A DNA stretch of 12,148 bases from positions 1 to 12,148 of the forward strand of contig JBEEIB010000681.1 of NCBI GenBank assembly GCA_041167675.1, in the 5' to 3' direction. The notes below the pieces were generated by a model. The model saw only the letters and a program-made list of their open reading frames with translations. It was not told where the DNA came from and did no database searches. A program made the position numbers and the translations under genes. Source of the DNA: DASTDH01 sp041167675 (lineage in GTDB: Bacteria; Verrucomicrobiota; Verrucomicrobiia; Chthoniobacterales; JAFAMB01). Each line of letters starts with the position of its first letter. The stretch's first letter is position 1. Below, one piece after another: positions 5,658 through 12,148 of this stretch.

Positions 5658-7733
5658 ATGCCACTGCCCGACATACAACTGGATGATCGCACGTTCGAAA
5701 CGCTTGTCGCAGATGTTAGGCGGCGAATTCCTGGTTACACACCCGAATGGACTGACCTGAATGAGAGCGATCCGGGAATCACCCTGGTACAGCTTTTCGC
5801 CTGGCTGGAGGAGATGATCCTCTGGCGTTTGAATCGTGTTCCGGAAAAAAACTACATTGAATTCCTGAAGTTAATCGGCATTGAGCTGAGTCCACCGGCG
5901 CCGGCCAAAGGCGATCTAACTTTCACGCTAACCATCGCCGGCACCCCCAGAAATGGGCTTCCGGACATTCCGGTGCAGATACCGGCTGGGACAGCGGTTT
6001 CTACCAGCGAACCAGACGCAGAGGGTCCGGTGATATTTGAAACCGATAGCGATCTTATTGCCGTTGGAGCCACATTAAAGAATCTCCAGAGTTTTGACGG
6101 TGCGCAGTTTCAACTGCTCGACCAGTCAAACGGGATTCCGGGAAAGTTTTACTTTCCCTTCGGCCAAAAGCCGCAAGCGGCAGCCGCATTCTACCTAGGC
6201 TTTGACCGAGTCTTCCCCGGTTCAGCACCATCAAGTCCGCCACTGTCCAGTCCGCCGTTTTTCGCCTCCCAAATTTACACCCTAAAAATTAATGCCTATA
6301 CGGCGGATCTCATCGAGCAAGGACAAGGCATCGGCGCCGACTTGCTTGTGCCCACGCCGCCAGTCACCGCGGTTTGGGAGTATTGGGGCGGCAGTTCTCC
6401 ATCCTGGCAGCCGCTCAATGTGACCAGCGATACTACTGCTGCACTCACTCGCACCGGGACAGTTACTTTCGAGACACCGGACCGGCAAGCAGCAATGAAA
6501 GTCGGGCTGCTGCAGAAACCCGATGATCCATCTTTATTTTGGTTCCGGTATCGGATCGAGCAAGTCTTAGGGGCCGGATACGAAGTCCCGCCTCGGCTGG
6601 AAGACGTGCTGAGCAATACGGTCAGCGCCACTAACGTCATCACTATCGCCGATGAGCTCCTCGGCGCCAGCGACGGCAGCCCAAATCAGGTTTTTCAACT
6701 CGCGAATAAGCCGGTGTTGCTTGATGGATTTGATCTGCAGGTGGACGAAGGCGAGGGCTTTCAGTCTTGGATCAGAGTCGACAATTTCGCCGGTTCAAAA
6801 CGCTCCGATCCGCACTACACTTTGAATCCGGCAACCGGCGAAGTCGGCTTTGGTGATGGTGAGCAAGGAAAGATTCCCGGGCGACTTACTGAAGACGATC
6901 GCCCGGAGGAAGACTTGGCGAACATCAAAGTTGCAACGTACCGGTGGGGAGGCGGCGCTCGTGGAAATGTCGGAGCAAAAAAGGTGACCTCACTGCAATC
7001 TCCCGTGCCGTATGTTGCCAGCGTCACCAACTATCGCCCGACATCGGGTGGTCAGGACGAGGAAAGCTTGGAGAACGCGAAGGACCGGGCTCCGCAAGCC
7101 ATCCGGACGCAATCCCGCGCAGTGACAGCGGACGATTTTGAGTTTTTGGCAATGCAGACACCAGGCGCGAGAATCAAGCGCGCTCACGCCCTTCCCCAAC
7201 ATAATCCAAACCTCGAACCCGTTCGTCCAATTGGGGCTGCTGTCCCCCCAACTTCGGTACCGATCCCGGGTGCAGTGAGTGTGATGGTTCTGCCGGACAG
7301 CCCTCTGAGTCAACCGATTCCTTCGGACGAAACGCTTGCGGCAGTTGCGACCTGGCTTAACGCGCATCGGTTAATCACGACCGAACTTTATGTGATCGCT
7401 CCAAAGTATCGGCAGGTCGAGATCGTAGCGAACATTGTTGTCGATAAGAGCGCTGTCAGCGGACAGGTCGCCCAAGACCTGAAGAAGCGGTTGCTCACTT
7501 ACTTTCATCCGTTAACCGGGGGGACTGATGGAACTGGCTGGGCATTCGGCGGCACGATTTACTTCTCTGACACTTATCGGACGATCCTGGAAACTCCAGG
7601 AGTAGCACGCATCGAGGTTGGAGCGGTGACAACCTACGTCGACGGTCAAAAATTGCCGCCGGCCACTGACTTTGTTCTGGCGGAGAACGAGCTGGTGTTT
7701 TCCGAAACCCATACGATCCACACGAGTTATTGA
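5658..7733 (+). CDS. Baseplate assembly protein J, gp6-like wedge (TIGR02243-type, Afp11-like)
   Basis: A 691-residue protein. The N-terminus (about 1-75) has the conserved DDRTFETLVADVRRRIPGYTPEWTD, NESDPGITLVQLFAWLEEM and RLNRVPEKNYIEFLKLIGI sequence of 'putative baseplate assembly protein' (TIGR02243). A long beta-rich middle follows, with HYTLNPATGEVGFGDGEQG at about 385-405 and YRWGGGARGNVG at about 427-438. A C-terminal baseplate_J-like part includes QSRAVTADDFEFLAMQTPGA (about 489-508) and VMVLPDSPL. The family forms the wedge ring that surrounds the hub and couples baseplate change to sheath contraction. Length is near the family norm. It lies between gp25 and tail protein I, the canonical order, and its TGA overlaps the next start (TGATG). 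Proline/serine-rich SSPPLSSPP near 194-202 is a likely loop. Confident call. Confidence 0.93.
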   Translation: MPLPDIQLDDRTFETLVADVRRRIPGYTPEWTDLNESDPGITLVQLFAWLEEMILWRLNRVPEKNYIEFLKLIGIELSPPAPAKGDLTFTLTIAGTPRNGLPDIPVQIPAGTAVSTSEPDAEGPVIFETDSDLIAVGATLKNLQSFDGAQFQLLDQSNGIPGKFYFPFGQKPQAAAAFYLGFDRVFPGSAPSSPPLSSPPFFASQIYTLKINAYTADLIEQGQGIGADLLVPTPPVTAVWEYWGGSSPSWQPLNVTSDTTAALTRTGTVTFETPDRQAAMKVGLLQKPDDPSLFWFRYRIEQVLGAGYEVPPRLEDVLSNTVSATNVITIADELLGASDGSPNQVFQLANKPVLLDGFDLQVDEGEGFQSWIRVDNFAGSKRSDPHYTLNPATGEVGFGDGEQGKIPGRLTEDDRPEEDLANIKVATYRWGGGARGNVGAKKVTSLQSPVPYVASVTNYRPTSGGQDEESLENAKDRAPQAIRTQSRAVTADDFEFLAMQTPGARIKRAHALPQHNPNLEPVRPIGAAVPPTSVPIPGAVSVMVLPDSPLSQPIPSDETLAAVATWLNAHRLITTELYVIAPKYRQVEIVANIVVDKSAVSGQVAQDLKKRLLTYFHPLTGGTDGTGWAFGGTIYFSDTYRTILETPGVARIEVGAVTTYVDGQKLPPATDFVLAENELVFSETHTIHTSY

Positions 7734-9913
7734 TGAACTTCACTGGAAAGCGGCTCGCCGGAAGTCATGCCCTACCAAATGGGCACGATCGATATTGGTT
7801 CCTGGATCAAATAGCCGGTTGGCGCGAGGCGTTCAGGCAGGGGATTGAACTGACAGTGCCCGACGGCAATCTGATTCTCGATCCACTGCCTGGGGCGGGA
7901 TCGCTGTTGCTTGATGCGGAAATACAAACCTCAGAGTTTGTCTGTCCGAGTGCCCTGGCGACTGACGGCTGCGGACATGTTTTCGTGGTCGACGCCGCAA
8001 CGAACCTGATCAAGCGCATCGATCTTGAGCGCGGCTCCGTCGAAACCCTCCTAGCGATGGGAGGAAAAGGAAGTGGACCCCGAGAGTTTCGTGAACCTCG
8101 CGGAATTGCTGCTCTACCCTCGGGCGGTATTGTGGTCTCGGACACGGGAAACCATCACATCAAGATTTTTTTACCTCCCGCCTACGCGCTGGTGCAGGAT
8201 TGGGGTGCGAATGACGTATTGAATCAGCCGAGCCCGGGTGACGGCAGAAAAATGTTTCGCTGGCCATGGGACGTTGCGGTCGGTGCTGGCGATGCCGTCT
8301 ACATTGTGGACCGGGGGAATCGTCGTATCCAGAAGATCTCCGCGGACGGCACCTGGCAAAATGAATTTGCCAATGAAACGTTCGTAAACCCGATTCGCAT
8401 GGCTGTCGGACCGGAAGGAGCGGTTGCGGTGGTCGATGCGGGATCCAACCAGGTGATAGTGATCGCATCGGGCAGTCGGCAATTCATAACCGGCGTTGAC
8501 AAGCCCAGAAGCGTAGCGTTTGGCGCCAATGAGAAGATTTATGTAGGTGACGCCGAAGGTCTCATCCACGTTTTCGAGCCGGATGCAAAAACTGAGAACA
8601 GCTATCGGAATATCGGAGCGGGCACCACTGACTTCTCGGGCGAGATCGTCGATCTGGTGTGGGACAGTAATTACGGTCTTCTAGCAATTGTTGCCGAGAA
8701 GTTTAATGGGCGCCGGCAACGGCTATGGAAGATCAACCCAAACGGAGCCCCGGTTAGTACGGGCAGGTTCATCACCCAGGCGCTCGACAGCAAGATTCCA
8801 AACTGCCAGTGGCATCGAGTACTCCTTAATGCGCAGGTGCCAAATGGCACCAGCATCCAGATCGACAGCTTTACCACGGATACAATAAATCCGGACGACC
8901 GTGACGGGCAGGTAAAAGATCCTGATTTCAATCAATGGAACTTTTGCGTCAAAGCAGGCGACTCCAATCCGGACTGCCTCGTTCAAAGCGGAACCGGACG
9001 TTACCTCTGGCTCCGGCTGACTCTCAACTCGAATGGACTGGAGTCGCCTGAGTTAGGCTCGATCAAAGCGTTCTACCCGCGAACGAGCTATTTACAATAT
9101 CTACCGGCAGTCTATCAGGAGGACGAAGAGAGTCGGCAGTTTCTGGAACGGTTCTTATCGATTTTTCAATCGGAGTTCGACGAGTTTGACCGTCGTATCG
9201 ATAGGCTGTGGCAACTCTTTAACCCGGGTTCGACCCCTGAAAAAGACCTCAAATGGCTAGCCGGTTGGCTGGCACTGGTTGTGAACCCAGATTGGCCGGA
9301 AGCCGAGCTCCGGTCGATGATCAAGGACGCTTTCCAGACTTATCTGCAACGTGGAACTGTGGCTGGACTTCAAAAGGCCATTCGAGATTACGTGGGAGTC
9401 GACGCGGGCATCGTCGAACATTTCCGCTTACGCCGATTACCGCTTTTGTCGATTGCTGGTTCGGTTGAGGGAGGCGTTCGGCTGTGGAGTCCGGATTTTT
9501 ATAAGAGATTGCAGCTAGACGCTAATTCTCAGATCGGTTCCTTCCAACTAATTAGCAAACCTGAGCCAAGGGTCGAGGCATTGAGCTGGGGAGCTCACCA
9601 ATTCACAGTCTTCTTTGCCGCCAACCCTTATGGGTTTGACGATACCGAGCGACAGGTTACCCAGGTAGTCGAACGAGAAAAGCCGGCGCACACCCAGCAT
9701 ACGATTTGCCCGGTTTTTCCACGCTTCCGAATTGGGGTACAGGCGACAATCGGCACCGATTCGGTGGTGGGCGGAATCAGTTACTTAGTGCTGAATCGGC
9801 TCTCCACCCTGGGTTATGATTCAATTCTCGGCTGTTCACAACAGGAACAGAAGCTTCGCGAACTCGGCTTGACGCCGCGTCCAGTCGTAGGCCGCTCTTC
9901 CCTCCTTTCGTAA
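7733..9913 (+). CDS. Tail protein I (TIGR02242-like) with an N-terminal NHL-type beta-propeller
   Basis: A 726-residue protein from ATG 7733 (TGATG overlap). Three parts are seen. Residues about 65-340 hold repeated 'pxxlAvd..G.vyVvDxgnxrIqki' units typical of NHL propellers: CGHVFVVDAATNLIKRID, GGIVVSDTGNHHIKIF, DAVYIVDRGNRRIQKI, GAVAVVDAGSNQVIVI and EKIYVGDAEGLIHVFEPDA. Residues about 350-450 are a beta-sandwich-like linker (WHRVLLNAQVPNGTSIQI to RYLWLRLTLNSNG). Residues about 450-600 are tail protein I: SYLQYLPAVYQEDEESRQFLERFLSIFQ (split around a helix), EFDRRIDRL, LKWLAGWLAL, and RGTVAGLQKAIRDYVG. Tail protein I packs on the gp6-like wedge in the baseplate (Afp12-like place). The propeller may decorate the baseplate rim and bind a ligand; that is inference. 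The next gene follows 11 bp on. Confidence 0.88.
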   Translation: MNFTGKRLAGSHALPNGHDRYWFLDQIAGWREAFRQGIELTVPDGNLILDPLPGAGSLLLDAEIQTSEFVCPSALATDGCGHVFVVDAATNLIKRIDLERGSVETLLAMGGKGSGPREFREPRGIAALPSGGIVVSDTGNHHIKIFLPPAYALVQDWGANDVLNQPSPGDGRKMFRWPWDVAVGAGDAVYIVDRGNRRIQKISADGTWQNEFANETFVNPIRMAVGPEGAVAVVDAGSNQVIVIASGSRQFITGVDKPRSVAFGANEKIYVGDAEGLIHVFEPDAKTENSYRNIGAGTTDFSGEIVDLVWDSNYGLLAIVAEKFNGRRQRLWKINPNGAPVSTGRFITQALDSKIPNCQWHRVLLNAQVPNGTSIQIDSFTTDTINPDDRDGQVKDPDFNQWNFCVKAGDSNPDCLVQSGTGRYLWLRLTLNSNGLESPELGSIKAFYPRTSYLQYLPAVYQEDEESRQFLERFLSIFQSEFDEFDRRIDRLWQLFNPGSTPEKDLKWLAGWLALVVNPDWPEAELRSMIKDAFQTYLQRGTVAGLQKAIRDYVGVDAGIVEHFRLRRLPLLSIAGSVEGGVRLWSPDFYKRLQLDANSQIGSFQLISKPEPRVEALSWGAHQFTVFFAANPYGFDDTERQVTQVVEREKPAHTQHTICPVFPRFRIGVQATIGTDSVVGGISYLVLNRLSTLGYDSILGCSQQEQKLRELGLTPRPVVGRSSLLS

Positions 9914-9914
9914 C

Positions 9915-9918
9915 GGAG
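9915..9918 (+). promoter_or_regulatory. Ribosome binding site for the first YFxGxLL protein gene
   Basis: GGAG, 6 nt before ATG 9925, in the 11-bp gap after the tail protein I stop. It supports the chosen start. Confidence 0.6.
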
Positions 9919-9924
9919 CCAGCG

Positions 9925-11274
9925 ATGAAGACAACAAATAACAAACACAAAAACGATTGCTTACCGTGCGATATCCCTCCGTTCACTCGGAACAACTATT
10001 TCACCGGAAAGCTGCTGACGGAGCGGGACTTCACTGCCGAGCAGCAATATGTGGCTGACAAGCTTCGGCTTCATCACGTTGGGTTGCACGGTTGGGGCGT
10101 AGTCTGCGGACTGAAGGTAAAACCACACCCGGTTTGCCCCGAATTACGGATTGTGGTGGAGCCGGGCCTGGCGATCGACGGTTGCGGACGCGAAATTCGA
10201 CTTCCGCAGGAAATAGAGCTCGATCTGCCAAGCCTTCACCCTTCGGCCGTCGTGATCGAGGGTCCGTGCCCGCCGGAATCATCCGGCGAATCCAAGGAAA
10301 GCGCCGGCGCGCCCGAAGAACAACCAGAGGAGTACGAACCGAGTCTCACTCTTTTCGTCTGCCTTCGCTACGCGGAGTGGCAAACCGAACTAACACCGGC
10401 CCCTTTTAATGAATGCGCCAGTGGAAGCAGTACGACCAAACCTAATAGAATCCTGGAAGGTTGCGACTTACAGATCTTAACCAAAGAGCCCGCTGATTTT
10501 GAACGAGTCAGAAAGGAAAAGGAAAAATGGGAGGACCGGGATCCTCACGAGATTTACGAGAGTCTGTTCGCTGGCTGCCCCGAACCATTCGACAGCCATT
10601 GTATTCCCTTGGCTGTCATTAGCGATTTCACACCAGGTCAAGAGCTGAAAGCAGGATCGATTCACAACCGTCGTTGCCGCCAGCTCCTTCCAAGTACAAC
10701 GGTGCTTGATCGATTGATCCGTTACATCCTGAAGAAGATTCCGACCAGGAACCTCACACGAATTATTGAAATCGGTTGGAATCATCGCGAGGAATACAGC
10801 ACGCACGATTTCCTGAAGCTGTTTGTCGGTGAACACGAATCATCGCCGGGACTTCAGGTCACGTTCGATCGCCCGGTGCGGCACGAAGGAATTACACCGA
10901 GGACGTTTCAGGCAATCGCCGTTCGTTACCTCGAGAATACGCACGGCGCGGGGCAACCTGAGGTTGTACCCGCAACGGTCCGACTGAACTCCACCCGAAC
11001 ACGAGCTCACCTTCATATCGATTCACACTATGCCCGGGAACGTTTGGATCGTACTCGATTCGATCTCTATCTGTTGCTGCGCTGCAACCTGGTAGTCGAC
11101 GATCACGGTTACCCGGTGGATGGCGATTTCCTGGCCGGTGTAGATACCGACGGAGACTACGTTGCGGCATTCCCGACCGGCGATGGAATCGCGGGCGGCC
11201 TTTTTGAAAGCTGGATCCGCGTTGTTCACAGAGAAACTCACGAAAGAAAAGAAGAATATGACTCTCGCGCCTAA
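9925..11274 (+). CDS. CIS-associated protein of unknown role with YFxGxLL/VCGL/AID motif (copy 1)
   Basis: A 449-residue protein. It opens with a CLPC pair (Cys12, Cys15), then residues 25-65 carry YFTGKLLTERDF, EQQY, RLHHVGLHGWGVVCGL, followed by PGLAIDGCGREI (80-91). I recall this kind of domain recurring next to phage-tail-like clusters, but know of no assigned function. An acidic Glu/Pro/Ser-rich linker spans about 112-143. The middle has a long Cys-containing section ending SIHNRRCRQLLPSTT, and the C-terminal half is beta-rich with LQVTFDRPVRH, LYLLLRCNLVVDDHG and a Gly-rich GDGIAGGLFESW near 417-429. No signal peptide, membrane helix or catalytic motif is seen. Its place right after tail protein I, in the same operon, suggests a structural or attachment part of the particle. 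A related gene overlaps its end by 17 bp. Confidence 0.8.
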   Translation: MKTTNNKHKNDCLPCDIPPFTRNNYFTGKLLTERDFTAEQQYVADKLRLHHVGLHGWGVVCGLKVKPHPVCPELRIVVEPGLAIDGCGREIRLPQEIELDLPSLHPSAVVIEGPCPPESSGESKESAGAPEEQPEEYEPSLTLFVCLRYAEWQTELTPAPFNECASGSSTTKPNRILEGCDLQILTKEPADFERVRKEKEKWEDRDPHEIYESLFAGCPEPFDSHCIPLAVISDFTPGQELKAGSIHNRRCRQLLPSTTVLDRLIRYILKKIPTRNLTRIIEIGWNHREEYSTHDFLKLFVGEHESSPGLQVTFDRPVRHEGITPRTFQAIAVRYLENTHGAGQPEVVPATVRLNSTRTRAHLHIDSHYARERLDRTRFDLYLLLRCNLVVDDHGYPVDGDFLAGVDTDGDYVAAFPTGDGIAGGLFESWIRVVHRETHERKEEYDSRA

Positions 11275-12148
11275 CACCTCAACGTACTCTCAGTCCGCTG
11301 CCGAAGCCAAAAGCTGCCAATCGCCAGCGCCTTGGAGCTTACGATCCGGGCTGATGAACTTCGAGCGGCCCAAGTATTTTTGCGGTCATCTTCTCACCGA
11401 CGTCGATCTGACCCAGGAACAGGCCTATTTTCGGGAGAAGACAAGGCTGTATCATCGGGCACTCGATGGCCATGGTATCGTGTGCGGCTTACGGCTGACC
11501 TGCGATCACAGCTGTTCCGGTGGGATTCTCATTAGCAAAGGTTACGCCATCGACAACTGCGGTAACGATTTGATCCTGGCGGAACGAACAGCGTTCGACG
11601 TGGTTGGCCGGTTGGTCGAGAAGGGTCTAATCGTGCAAGAGCCACCTTCCGATCCGTATAAACCGGAAAAGGTAAAACCTGAATGCCACTTCCAGCAATG
11701 TTTCTATATTACAATCAGTTATCAAGAAGAAGAGGCCGATTTTGCCACCCCGTTAGTCACGGCGTGCCAACCGATGCTCAGTGAATGCGAGGCAACACGC
11801 GTCAGAGAAACGGTCCAGCTCGATGTCGTCGAAACGTTACCGAACGACGAGCGCTCGGAATCTGCGCTTAAACGCCGGCTAGAATCATGTTTTAAAATCT
11901 TCAGCGAAGGAGCCTTCGCCCAAGCCTTGCATAAGCACCGCGATGCACTTGGCGAAATCATCACCCCTCCCGCTGCAGCGGCTTCGTCCAAAGCTTCGGA
12001 GCACCGCCACGCGGAGTACCACAAACTGTTTTTCGAGCTACGCGGACTTCTGCTGCTCTACTTCAACCAGCATCCGGACAAATACAATTGCACAATCGAG
12101 CACGAAATCCGTAAGGTACGTTTTCCCGAAGTCCATAGGAAATCGGAA
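11258..12148 (+). CDS. CIS-associated YFxGxLL-motif protein (copy 2), 3'-truncated by the window edge
   Basis: An open frame from ATG 11258 to the last base, 297 residues with no stop. It is a diverged paralog of the preceding protein: residues 40-80 read YFCGHLLTDVDL, EQAYFREKTRLYHRALDGHG and IVCGL, matching the upstream copy at 22 of 41 positions without gaps, and AIDNCGND follows (about 97-104) where copy 1 has AIDGCGRE. It is Cys-rich (FCG, VCGL, TCDHSC, NCG, ECHFQQC, TACQ, SECE). Residues about 190-290 are largely helical and charged, unlike copy 1. The gene overlaps the upstream stop by 17 bp with only a weak GAAG upstream, so ATG 11354, just before the motif, is an alternative start. 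Function is unknown; probably another particle component. Confidence 0.78.
   Translation, partial: MTLAPNTSTYSQSAAEAKSCQSPAPWSLRSGLMNFERPKYFCGHLLTDVDLTQEQAYFREKTRLYHRALDGHGIVCGLRLTCDHSCSGGILISKGYAIDNCGNDLILAERTAFDVVGRLVEKGLIVQEPPSDPYKPEKVKPECHFQQCFYITISYQEEEADFATPLVTACQPMLSECEATRVRETVQLDVVETLPNDERSESALKRRLESCFKIFSEGAFAQALHKHRDALGEIITPPAAAASSKASEHRHAEYHKLFFELRGLLLLYFNQHPDKYNCTIEHEIRKVRFPEVHRKSE

Overview
The window is the middle of a contractile injection system (phage-tail-like particle) operon. All twelve genes lie on the + strand and are packed with short gaps or stop/start overlaps. The content matches the extracellular CIS group (Afp/PVC/MAC type) rather than a complete phage: sheath, tube, small accessory protein, LysM tube/baseplate adaptor, gp27-like hub, gp5-like spike, gp25, gp6-like baseplate J protein and a tail protein I. 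I see no capsid, terminase, portal, integrase or lysis genes. Both window edges cut genes: the sheath at the 5' end and a Cys-rich protein of unknown role at the 3' end.

Layout: 2-1249 tail sheath (C-terminal part); 1260-1748 tube; 1749-1852 the longest gap, with a doubtful start at 1786; 1853-2062 small DUF5908-like protein; 2065-2739 LysM adaptor; 2750-3928 hub; 3932-4435 spike; 4489-5256 unrecognised helical Cys-containing protein; 5256-5657 gp25; 5658-7733 baseplate J/gp6; 7733-9913 NHL-type propeller joined to tail protein I; 9925-11274 and 11258-12148 two related proteins sharing a YFxGxLL...VCGL...AID motif, the second running off the window.

How they would work together: LysM adaptor, hub, spike and gp25 build the inner baseplate, the gp6-like and tail-I proteins form the wedges, and tube and sheath polymerise on top. 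Sheath contraction then drives tube and spike through a target membrane. The propeller on the tail-I protein and the two paralogous proteins are candidates for the outer baseplate, target recognition or anchoring, but that is inference. The AAA+ ATPase, tape measure, tail terminator, fibre and cargo toxins usual for an eCIS are not in the window and would be expected in the flanks.

The organism cannot be fixed from this sequence. There is no rRNA or tRNA; base composition looks moderately GC-rich (mid-50s per cent by eye). This baseplate style (TIGR02243/TIGR02242-like proteins) occurs in soil and environmental bacteria such as Acidobacteria, Verrucomicrobia, Actinobacteria, Cyanobacteria and Myxococcota. 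I see no transposon, CRISPR array, non-coding RNA, internal promoter or terminator. The most novel parts are the 255-aa helical protein at the spike/tip position, the propeller/tail-I fusion and the tandem YFxGxLL paralogs.
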